From Thalassobius vesicularis (GTDB taxonomy: Bacteria > Pseudomonadota > Alphaproteobacteria > Rhodobacterales > Rhodobacteraceae): a stretch of 64,000 nucleotides of DNA. Location: positions 310,001 to 374,000 of the forward strand of contig NZ_SSMD01000003.1 of assembly GCF_004799325.1 (NCBI RefSeq). The letters are read 5' to 3'. Shown in pieces: positions 26,804 to 34,779 of this stretch. The notes under the pieces are model-generated. The model saw nothing but the letters and a program-made list of their open reading frames with translations, ran no database searches and was not told where the DNA came from. Numbering within the stretch: position 1 is the first letter of the stretch; each line of letters begins with the position of its first letter. The position numbers and the translations under genes are program-made.

Positions 26804-27364
26804 ATGACCCAACTTTCCCGACGCAGCTTTACCCTGGCCGCGCTTGCCGGCGCAGGCATGACCGCCGCTTGCGGCAACGGCGTGGGCACCGCCAATGCTG
26901 AAACGATCGACGCGCGCGTGAACTCGACGCTGGATTATCTGTACAGCAAGTACCCCGGCACCCGCGCCGTCGCGGACAAATCCGTGGGCCAGCTGGTGAT
27001 GCCGTTGGTGACCGAAGCCAGCATGTTCTTTGGCGGCGGCTACGGGCGCGGCGCGCTGCGTGTGAACGGCGTGTCGGTGGATTACTACTCGTCCGCCAAG
27101 GGCAGTGTCGGCTTCCAGTTCGGCGCGCAGCAATACGCGCATGTCCTGTTCTTCATGACCGAGGAAGCGTTGGAGAAATTCCGCCGCAGCGCCGGTTGGG
27201 CCCTTGGGGCGGATGCCGAATACGTCTTCTCGGACGTGGCTGAGAACGTCCGCGCCGAGACCACCACCGCCACCGCTCCGATCCTGGCGGTCGTGTTCGG
27301 CCAGGCCGGCCTGCTGTTCGGCGCCAGCCTCGAAGGTCTGAAATACACCCGCATCGTGCCCTGA
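26804..27364 (+). CDS. exported SYLF/YSC84-domain protein
   Basis: A 186-residue protein with a Tat-like signal (SRRSFTLAALAGAG) and a possible lipobox cysteine in TAACGN, followed by a SYLF (YSC84) domain. Family features are visible in ITEASMFFGGGYGRGALRV-like sequence (VTEASMFFGGGYGRG), GSVGFQFGAQQYAHVLFFM and the C-terminal FGQAGLLFGASLEGLKYTRI. SYLF domains bind phosphoinositides in eukaryotes; bacterial members are exported and poorly understood. The ATG at 26804 begins directly with the signal. A strong terminator follows. Confidence 0.88.
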   Translation: MTQLSRRSFTLAALAGAGMTAACGNGVGTANAETIDARVNSTLDYLYSKYPGTRAVADKSVGQLVMPLVTEASMFFGGGYGRGALRVNGVSVDYYSSAKGSVGFQFGAQQYAHVLFFMTEEALEKFRRSAGWALGADAEYVFSDVAENVRAETTTATAPILAVVFGQAGLLFGASLEGLKYTRIVP

Positions 27365-27387
27365 TCCGCACGATCAGCGCGACCGGC

Positions 27388-27415
27388 AAAGGCACCCGCA
27401 CCGGGTGCCTTTTTC
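27388..27415 (+). terminator. Rho-independent terminator after SYLF gene
   Basis: Perfect nine-base-pair stem AGGCACCCG/CGGGTGCCT with a CAC loop (27390-27410), followed by a T tract. Confidence 0.92.
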
Positions 27416-27596
27416 GTTGCGCGCAGGCGTGGAAACATTGAATAAAACCTGTTTTAAATCAGCGTGTTAAGAACGTTTTTCGCCTTGATTTGGGGCCATC
27501 CAAACACATTTCAGCCCGGATTGAGGCGTCAACTTTCGTCAATAGTTGCGACGGCATCCTGTCTGGCCGTCCCGTCCCTGACAGAAAGTAACGATC

Positions 27597-30479
27597 ATGA
27601 CCTTCCATAAATCCGACCCTAAAATCCTGACCACGCTCAGCCGCACGCTCGCGGAACTCGAGGACGCCACCGCGCGCTTCCGATCCCTGGCCGACGTGCT
27701 TGGCACCAGCAAATCCGAACTGATCGAGGGCGACGAGAACGACGACCGCCTCGCTGGCCGTGATGGCGCCGACACGATCTGGGGCTATGGCGGCGACGAT
27801 ACGATCTGGGGCGAAGACGGCAACGACCTGATCTATACCGGCGCGGGCAACGATCTGGCCTATGGCGGGCAGAACGACGACACGATCTATTCGCTCAGCG
27901 GCTATGACACGATCTCGGGCGGGTCTGGGAACGACAGCATTTCCGGCGTTCTGGACGGCCATGCCAACATGAAAACCGTCAGCATCTACGGCTATGATGG
28001 GCACGACACCATCACCGGCGGCGGCGGCGACGACGACCTTGCCGGGGACCTGGGCAACGACATCGTCTACGGCTATTTCGGTGCCGACCTGGTGCGTGGC
28101 GGCGACGGAGACGACTATCTGGCCGGCGACTATAACGGCAACGGCTCGGGGATCGAGGGCAACGACACCCTGATCGGCGGTCAGGGCATGGACACGCTGT
28201 GGGGCGACGGCGGCAACGACTCGCTGGATGGCGGGGCGATGGACGACGCGCTTTATGGCGGTTCCGGGGCCGATACGCTTGAGGGCAGCTTCGGCTTTGA
28301 CCTGCTGAATGGCGGGGTCGGTGACGACGTGCTGGATGGCGGCGATCAGGCCGATACCCTGCTGGGCGGCGCGGGCACTGACACCCTGTTCGGCGGCGAT
28401 GGCACCGACAGCCTGCTGGGCGGCGATGGCAATGACAGCCTGTTCGGTGACGATCACATGGACACGCTGAATGGCGGCGCGGGCAATGACACGCTGGACG
28501 GCGGCCTCAGCCACGACACCCTGATCGACGAGACCGGCGATGACTCCCACATCGGCGGCGAGGGCAACGACTCCATCCTCGACCTGTGGGGCACCGACAC
28601 GATCGACGGCGGCGCTGACAATGACACGGTTGCGGCGGGCAGCGGCGCGGATCTCATCCTGGGCGGCACCGGCGACGACTACCTGATGGGCGAGGATGGC
28701 GGCCTGAACACCTGGGGCGCGATGGTCGCCGGGAACGACACCATCTATGGCGGCGAGGGCAACGACCGCGTCTTTGGCGACGGAGGGGACGACTCGCTGG
28801 ATGGCGGCGCGGGGGCCGATTGGGTCGATGGCGGCGACGGCAATGATTTCATCCTGTCGCAGGCGGGCATGGACACGATCTTTGGCGGCGCGGGCGACGA
28901 CACCATTCAGGCCAGCGGCGACGGCTGGATCAACGCCGCAGCACTCGAGGTCTACGCCGGGGATGGCAACGACCTGATCCAAGGCGGCGCTGCGGCGGAT
29001 CGCCTGTCGGGCGGCGCGGGCAATGACACCGTGTTCGGCAATGGCGGCCGCGACACGCTGCTGGGCGGCGACGGCGATGACATCCTCTGGGGCAACGCGC
29101 TGGCCAATGCGCTGTGGGGTGGCTCTGAAAACGACACCCTGATGGCGGGCGGCGGGGCTGACCTGATCGGCGGCGGCGACGGTGACGACTCGATCATCGC
29201 CGACGATGGCGACGCCTCTGACGGCGCGGACACCGTTTACGCAGGTGCAGGCCACGACTGGATCCTGACCGGCGGCCAGTCGGACGAGATCTGGGGCGCG
29301 GACGGCAACGACACCGCCTATGCCGGCTGGGGCAACGACATGCTGGGCGGCGGGGACGGAGACGACTCGATGTTCGGTCAGGATGGGCTGGACACGCTCT
29401 ATGGCGGGCTGGGCAACGACTATCTGGACGGCGGCGCGGATGACGATGTGATCTGGTCGGTCGGCGGCCGCGACACGCTAATCGGCGGGGCAGGAAACGA
29501 CCTTCTGGGCTCGGGGGCCGAGGATGACGCGATCTCGGGCGGTGCGGGCAATGACACGATCTTTGCGGGCACCGGCAATGACGAGATCACAGGCGACGAC
29601 GGCGACGACCAGCTTTGGACAGGCACGGGCGACGACACTGCCGATGGCGGCGACGGTAACGACCTGCTGGGCGGTTACGACGGCCATGACGTGCTGTCGG
29701 GCGGCGCAGGCATCGACACTCTGTTCGGTGGCTCGGGCAACGACACCCTGTTCGGCGGCGCCGACAATGACGAGATCTGGGCGGGCGACGGCCTCAACCT
29801 GGCCCATGGCGGCGACGGCAACGACCTGATCGGAGGCGGCACGAACGCCGACACCCTGAACGGCAATGACGGTGCTGACACCATCTACGGCGCAGGCGGC
29901 GGCGATCTGATCGACGGCGGCTCCGGCGCGGACGAGGTCTGGGCAGGCGACGGCAACGACACCGTTCAGGGCGGCGCGGGCGACGACCTGCTGGCCGGGA
30001 TGGCGGGGGCGGATCTGCTCTATGGCGGTGACGGCAACGACCTGATGATGGGCGCGGACGGCAACGACACCCTCTACGGCGGGGCCGATCTGGACACGCT
30101 GCTGGGCGGCGACGGCAACGATCTGCTGGACGGCGGCCTTGGCGACGACACGCTGAACGGCGGCGCGGGCGCGGACACCCTGACCGGCGGCACCGGCAAT
30201 GACATCCTGTGGGGCGAGTTGGGGGCCGACACCTTCGTATTCGGGGCCGACAGCGGCGTCGACATCATCCGCGATTTCAGCACGATCGAGGGCGACCGGC
30301 TGATCCTGGACGACGCGCTTTGGGCCGTGCATGGCAGCCTGACGCTGGCCCAGATGCTGGATCAATTCGGCAGCTGGAACGACCACGGCACCGTCCTGAC
30401 CTTCGACAACGGCCACGTGATCGCGCTCGAAGGGTACTGGGATCTGGCCGGTCTGATCGACGACATCACCGTCATCTGA
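27597..30479 (+). CDS. RTX calcium-binding repeat protein 1
   Basis: A 960-residue, strongly acidic protein made almost wholly of RTX nonapeptide repeats (GGxGxDxLx, for example GGDGNDSLFGD), which fold into calcium-bound beta-rolls outside the cell. The N-terminus (about 1-45) is a short amphipathic helix region ending GTSKSELIEG. The C-terminal 85 residues form a shared cap (GADTFVFG, DFS, GYWDLAGL) typical of type I secretion signals. No enzymatic, adhesin or peptidase domain is visible. The ATG at 27597 has a purine-rich leader (CAGAAAGTAACG). A strong hairpin follows, so it is probably a single transcription unit. Confidence 0.9.
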   Translation: MTFHKSDPKILTTLSRTLAELEDATARFRSLADVLGTSKSELIEGDENDDRLAGRDGADTIWGYGGDDTIWGEDGNDLIYTGAGNDLAYGGQNDDTIYSLSGYDTISGGSGNDSISGVLDGHANMKTVSIYGYDGHDTITGGGGDDDLAGDLGNDIVYGYFGADLVRGGDGDDYLAGDYNGNGSGIEGNDTLIGGQGMDTLWGDGGNDSLDGGAMDDALYGGSGADTLEGSFGFDLLNGGVGDDVLDGGDQADTLLGGAGTDTLFGGDGTDSLLGGDGNDSLFGDDHMDTLNGGAGNDTLDGGLSHDTLIDETGDDSHIGGEGNDSILDLWGTDTIDGGADNDTVAAGSGADLILGGTGDDYLMGEDGGLNTWGAMVAGNDTIYGGEGNDRVFGDGGDDSLDGGAGADWVDGGDGNDFILSQAGMDTIFGGAGDDTIQASGDGWINAAALEVYAGDGNDLIQGGAAADRLSGGAGNDTVFGNGGRDTLLGGDGDDILWGNALANALWGGSENDTLMAGGGADLIGGGDGDDSIIADDGDASDGADTVYAGAGHDWILTGGQSDEIWGADGNDTAYAGWGNDMLGGGDGDDSMFGQDGLDTLYGGLGNDYLDGGADDDVIWSVGGRDTLIGGAGNDLLGSGAEDDAISGGAGNDTIFAGTGNDEITGDDGDDQLWTGTGDDTADGGDGNDLLGGYDGHDVLSGGAGIDTLFGGSGNDTLFGGADNDEIWAGDGLNLAHGGDGNDLIGGGTNADTLNGNDGADTIYGAGGGDLIDGGSGADEVWAGDGNDTVQGGAGDDLLAGMAGADLLYGGDGNDLMMGADGNDTLYGGADLDTLLGGDGNDLLDGGLGDDTLNGGAGADTLTGGTGNDILWGELGADTFVFGADSGVDIIRDFSTIEGDRLILDDALWAVHGSLTLAQMLDQFGSWNDHGTVLTFDNGHVIALEGYWDLAGLIDDITVI

Positions 30480-30510
30480 CCCCTGCCCCAGCCACTGGCA
30501 CATATGACGC

Positions 30511-30536
30511 AAGGGCACCCCAACGGGTGCCCTTTT
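30511..30536 (+). terminator. Rho-independent terminator after RTX 1
   Basis: Perfect ten-base-pair stem AAGGGCACCC/GGGTGCCCTT with a CAAC loop, followed by TT(C). The stem sequence resembles the terminator at 27388. Confidence 0.88.
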
Positions 30537-30733
30537 CGCATGCCCATTTTTCAGGCAACGCACCCCCGCCCCATACCGGAGAACTACTGCAACCCCCTCT
30601 TGTCACTTGCGAAACCGGCGCGGCGCTGGCAGCTAGTCGACGTATTTGAGTGTCGGGCGTTGTTGTCCCGAACGGCGGACTTGCATGGGATTGGACCCCG
30701 CAATCCGCCCGGTAACCAGTGTCAGGAGGCATC

Positions 30734-32863
30734 ATGACCAACGATTTGTCCAAATCCAATATTCTCAAAACCCTTGACGAACATCTGGCCGAACTGTCCC
30801 AGCTCACCGCCGTGTTCCGCGACATGGCCGTGATCGACGGCGACGACACCAGCGAGCTGCTGGACGGCACCTCTGACGCCGACTCGATCCACGGGAATGG
30901 TGGCGACGACACAATCAACGGTTTGGGCGGGAACGATACCCTCTTCGGTGGCGCCGGCAACGACTCCATCGATGGCGGCGCTGGCAATGACACTATCCTT
31001 ACCGGGTCCGGTCTGGATACCGTCTCGGGCGGCGAAGGGGCCGACTTCATCGTCGGCTCGGCGGACGACCCCGAAAACTCGGGTCTGTTTGCGCATGGGG
31101 ACGATGGCGCAGATACGGTCGCAGGCGGATTTGGCAATGACACGCTGTTCGGTGACCTGGGCAATGACCTGCTGGCAGGTATGTTCGGCAATGACATCCT
31201 GCGCGGCGGGGACGGCAACGATTACCTGGTCGGCGACGGCGGAGGCGAGGTGACCACCGGCGGCGTGGACGGCGATGACCGCCTTGAAGGCGGCGAAGGC
31301 AACGACACCCTGCTGGGCGAAGGCGGCAACGACACGCTGCTGGGCGGCAATGGTTCGGACTCGATCAACGGCGGCGACGGCGATGACCTGATCGAGGACA
31401 CCAGCGGCACCGACACCCTGATCGGCGGCGCGGGCAACGACACCATCCACGCCTTCATCGACAACGAGGTCAACAGCGTCGGCCTTACCATCAACGGCGG
31501 CGCGGGCAACGACTCGATCATCGGCGGCAATGGCAGCGACTCGATGATTGGCGGCGATGGCGACGACATCATCCAGTCCTTCGGGTTCGGCGGTCAGGAC
31601 ACGCTGCTGGGCGGCGACGGCAATGACAGCCTGGTCGGCAACAACGAAGCCAACGAGCTGTGGGGCGGTCGCGGCAACGATGCCCTCTTCGCCACCGGCG
31701 GCGCGGACCTGATTGGCGCGGGTGAAGGCGATGACTTTATCAGCGCCGACAACAACGATGCCTTTGATGGCAACGACACGGTTTTCGCCGGGGCTGGGAA
31801 CGACTCGATCTTCGGCTTTGGCGGCAATGACGAGATCTGGACCGATGCCGGCAGCGACTTTGCCTTGGGCGGTGACGGCGACGACATGCTCGGCGGCGCC
31901 GCGGGCGACGACTCCCTGTTTGGCGGCGCGGGCAACGACACGCTCTATGGCGGCGCGGGCAACGACTATTTGGCCGGTGACGACGGCAATGACGAGATCT
32001 GGTCGCTGACCGGTGCGGACACGTTGTATGGTGGCGACGGCAATGACCTGCTGGGCGCCGGGGCCGACAACGACTCGGTCGTCGGGGACGCAGGCAACGA
32101 CACGCTCTATGGCGGCGACGGTGACGACACCCTCGAAGGCGGCGCCGACAATGACGAGATGTGGACCGGCGCGGGCAATGATAGCGGCCTGGGCGGCTCC
32201 GGCGACGACCTGCTGGGCGGTTATCTGGGCAACGACACCCTGTCGGGCGGCGATGGCGCCGACACCATCTATGGCGGTGAAGGCAACGACATCCTGAACG
32301 GCGACGCCGGCAATGACGAGATCTGGTCCGGCAACGGCCTGAACACCGTCAATGGCGGCGATGGCAACGACATCCTGGGGGGCGGTCTGAACGCCGACAC
32401 GCTGATGGGCGATGCGGGCAGCGACACCATCTTTGGCGGGGCTGGCAACGACGTGGCCGATGGCGGCGCGGATAACGACGCGCTGTTCGGCGCGGCCGGG
32501 AACGACGCGCTCAGCGGCGGGCTGGGTGACGACACCCTGCGCGGCGGCGACGGCAACGACACGGTCGGCGGCGGTGCCGGCAGCGACATCCTGTGGGGCG
32601 AGACCGGGGCCGACACCTTTGTCTTCAACCTCGGCGATGGCGCTGATCTGGTGCGCGATTTCTCGGGCGCCCAGAACGACGTGCTGCAGCTGGACCAGTC
32701 CCTGTGGGAACCCGAAGGCACCCTGACCGCCGCGCAAGTGGTGACGCAGTACGCCAGCTGGGGCACCAACGGCATCGTGCTGACCTTCGATCTTGGCAAC
32801 GTCATCACGCTCGAAGGGTACTGGGACATGGCCAACCTGCATACGCACATCACCATCGTCTGA
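30734..32863 (+). CDS. RTX calcium-binding repeat protein 2
   Basis: A 709-residue acidic protein of the same design: N-terminal helix (MTNDLSKSNILKTLDEHLAE), then RTX repeats from about residue 45 to 615, and the C-terminal cap (GADTFVFNLGDGADLVRDFS, GTLTAAQV, EGYWDMANL). The ATG at 30734 follows AGGAGG. Longer non-repeat inserts interrupt the rolls (for example around DDPENSGLFAHGDDG). It is probably exported by a type I system encoded elsewhere. It is flanked on both sides by hairpins, so it is transcribed independently. Confidence 0.9.
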   Translation: MTNDLSKSNILKTLDEHLAELSQLTAVFRDMAVIDGDDTSELLDGTSDADSIHGNGGDDTINGLGGNDTLFGGAGNDSIDGGAGNDTILTGSGLDTVSGGEGADFIVGSADDPENSGLFAHGDDGADTVAGGFGNDTLFGDLGNDLLAGMFGNDILRGGDGNDYLVGDGGGEVTTGGVDGDDRLEGGEGNDTLLGEGGNDTLLGGNGSDSINGGDGDDLIEDTSGTDTLIGGAGNDTIHAFIDNEVNSVGLTINGGAGNDSIIGGNGSDSMIGGDGDDIIQSFGFGGQDTLLGGDGNDSLVGNNEANELWGGRGNDALFATGGADLIGAGEGDDFISADNNDAFDGNDTVFAGAGNDSIFGFGGNDEIWTDAGSDFALGGDGDDMLGGAAGDDSLFGGAGNDTLYGGAGNDYLAGDDGNDEIWSLTGADTLYGGDGNDLLGAGADNDSVVGDAGNDTLYGGDGDDTLEGGADNDEMWTGAGNDSGLGGSGDDLLGGYLGNDTLSGGDGADTIYGGEGNDILNGDAGNDEIWSGNGLNTVNGGDGNDILGGGLNADTLMGDAGSDTIFGGAGNDVADGGADNDALFGAAGNDALSGGLGDDTLRGGDGNDTVGGGAGSDILWGETGADTFVFNLGDGADLVRDFSGAQNDVLQLDQSLWEPEGTLTAAQVVTQYASWGTNGIVLTFDLGNVITLEGYWDMANLHTHITIV

Positions 32864-32892
32864 CCCCTGCCCTTAACGGTTTAAAACAACAG

Positions 32893-32922
32893 CAAGGCTC
32901 CCTTCGGGGGGCCTTGTTTTTT
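32893..32922 (+). terminator. Rho-independent terminator after RTX 2
   Basis: Ten-base-pair stem CAAGGCTCCC/GGGGGCCTTG (one G-U pair) with a TTCG loop, followed by TTTTTT. Confidence 0.9.
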
Positions 32923-33081
32923 GCCGGAACACAGGCCGATCCCTTGCGCGAATACGGTCTTGAAATTCCCTCAAAACGAGACGATCCTAAACGAAAGCAA
33001 TTTTTCACCTTTCCCTCTTTGAGCCGTGGGCCAAAAGCCCCGGATTCCGTTCAGAAAACACATCAGACGATGGTGACCGTG

Positions 33082-34563
33082 ATGCTCCGGAAACCCGATT
33101 TTTCACTGCTCGACAGTATCTCTAAAAACCTGGCAGAGCTGGCGACAACCTCCCTGCGTATTCGTGAAGTAAACGTCATTAACGGCACCGCCGATGCCGA
33201 CACACTTGATGGCACCACGTTGAACGATCAGATATTTGGCGCCGACGGCGACGACACGATTTACGGTCTGGAAGGCCAAGACATCCTTCTGGGCGAGGCA
33301 GGTAACGACAGTCTTGATGGCGGCGCTGGCACGGATCGCCTGTTTGGCCACATCGGCAACGACACGCTGTACGCAGGCGTCTCGGGCATGGATACACTCT
33401 ATGGCGGCGCCGGCTCGGACCTGCTGATCGGGAACGAAGAAGCAAACGATTTCTGGGGCCATGACGACGACGACTTGATCGCCGGCGAAGGGGGTAACGA
33501 CTTTCTGGACGGAGGCTGGGGCCACGACACTCTACTCGGAGGGGAAGGCGACGATCGACTTGTGACTTGGGGTACGCACAACTTGTTGGAGGGCGGTGCC
33601 GGAAATGACAATCTTTTGGCCGTGGATGGTCCTTATGACACTCTCATCGGTGGTAGCGGAGACGATGTGCTCAGAGGGAGAGGACAACATAGTTTCGCCG
33701 ATGGTGGTGAAGGCAACGACACCTTTAATGGCGGTGACAACGACACGATGATGGGGGGCGCAGGCAACGACATCTTCTACTCTGGGTCCGGCGCGAATTT
33801 TGTCGACGGTGGCACCGATGCCGACACGATATATGGCGGCTATGGCGAGGATACTCTGCTTGGCAATGACGGCGCCGATGCCATCTGGGGCGGGCGGGAG
33901 GCCGATCATATCGAAGGCGGCGCTGGCAACGACTCGCTGTATGGCAATCAGGATAACGATACGATCTGGGGCGGCGATGGCGACGACCACATTGACGGCG
34001 GTCTCAACGACGACCTGATCGGCGGCGGCGTGGGGGCCGATGTCCTGATGGGCGGACGCGGTAACGACACGATCAATGGCGGAGCCGACAACGACACGCT
34101 GCTGGGACATGCCGACAACGATCAACTCTGGGGTGATGCGGGCAATGATGACCTCTCTGGCGGTTTGGGCAATGATACCCTGGGCGGCGGCGACGGCATT
34201 GACACCGTGAACGGTGACGCAGGTGACGACCTGATCTACGGCGGGTCCGGTAACGATCTGCTCAGCGGCGGCGCGGGCAACGATACCGTCTGGGGCGGCT
34301 CGGGGGCTGACACGTTCATGTTTGCGCTTGGCGACGGAACCTTCACGCTGTGCGATCTGACGGCGGGCGATGGGGATATTTTGCAACTGGATGCCAACCT
34401 GTGGGCCAGCCTTGGCACCCTGACCGCGGCCGAGGTGCTGTCCACCTTCGCCTCGGTCGGCACCACCGGGATCGAGCTGCACTTCACCGACAATGGCGAA
34501 GCCCTCATCCTGGACGGGGTCTGGGACATGGGCGTGCTCGAGGCGATGTTGTCCATTTACTGA
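33082..34563 (+). CDS. RTX calcium-binding repeat protein 3 (shortest, divergent)
   Basis: A 493-residue member of the four-gene family. The N-terminus MLRKPDFSLLDSISKNLAEL aligns with the others; an ATG at 33070 would add four residues. RTX repeats run from about residue 30 to 405 but are degenerate between about 150 and 240 (VTWGTHNLLEGG, RGRGQHSFADGG). The C-terminal cap is altered: the usual RDFS segment reads CDLTAG and contains a cysteine. The first 700 bases are noticeably AT-richer, with different codon use from the sister genes. It may be older, relaxed or separately acquired. Confidence 0.87.
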   Translation: MLRKPDFSLLDSISKNLAELATTSLRIREVNVINGTADADTLDGTTLNDQIFGADGDDTIYGLEGQDILLGEAGNDSLDGGAGTDRLFGHIGNDTLYAGVSGMDTLYGGAGSDLLIGNEEANDFWGHDDDDLIAGEGGNDFLDGGWGHDTLLGGEGDDRLVTWGTHNLLEGGAGNDNLLAVDGPYDTLIGGSGDDVLRGRGQHSFADGGEGNDTFNGGDNDTMMGGAGNDIFYSGSGANFVDGGTDADTIYGGYGEDTLLGNDGADAIWGGREADHIEGGAGNDSLYGNQDNDTIWGGDGDDHIDGGLNDDLIGGGVGADVLMGGRGNDTINGGADNDTLLGHADNDQLWGDAGNDDLSGGLGNDTLGGGDGIDTVNGDAGDDLIYGGSGNDLLSGGAGNDTVWGGSGADTFMFALGDGTFTLCDLTAGDGDILQLDANLWASLGTLTAAEVLSTFASVGTTGIELHFTDNGEALILDGVWDMGVLEAMLSIY

Positions 34564-34588
34564 CCCAACACCGTTCCCGGACCACCGC

Positions 34589-34616
34589 AAAAGGGCGCCG
34601 TTTCTGGCGCCCTTTT
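34589..34616 (+). terminator. Rho-independent terminator after RTX 3
   Basis: Perfect eleven-base-pair stem AAAAGGGCGCC/GGCGCCCTTTT with a GTTTCT loop; the T-rich arm is the 3' tract. Confidence 0.9.
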
Positions 34617-34618
34617 CG

Positions 34619-34633
34619 TTAATTTTCGGTTAA
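34619..34633 (+). promoter_or_regulatory. CtrA-type binding site upstream of RTX 4
   Basis: TTAATTTTCGGTTAA fits the TTAA-N7-TTAA consensus of the alphaproteobacterial regulator CtrA exactly. It lies about 147 bp upstream of the RTX 4 ATG and directly after the RTX 3 terminator, in an AT-rich promoter region. Confidence 0.55.
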
Positions 34634-34779
34634 TTCGCGCCCATTTTCAGGTGCAATTCCACTCGGCTTGCCTAAAATTTGCTGCATTCTTGGGTCAATT
34701 TACCCCCTGAACCGCCATTTTCATTCGGTCGACCGGTCTTGAAAGCCCGTCCAACCAGCCAAAATCGATAAGGTAACCG

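Noticed and set aside
27454-27470. TTAA-N9-TTAA upstream of RTX 1 as a CtrA site
   Set aside because: The spacer is nine bases instead of the required seven, so I do not count it as a CtrA box.
27459-29255. Long minus-strand frame antisense to RTX 1 (598 codons), with similar long antisense frames over RTX 2 (708), RTX 3 (352) and RTX 4 (658)
   Set aside because: The RTX repeats are GC-rich with a fixed codon pattern, so the opposite strand is open by default. Its Val/Ala/Ile-rich, low-complexity translation and lack of ribosome sites show it is a shadow.
32874-32885. TTAA-rich motif after RTX 2 as a regulatory site
   Set aside because: The spacing (TTAACGGTTTAA) fits no consensus I know, and it lies between the stop codon and the terminator.
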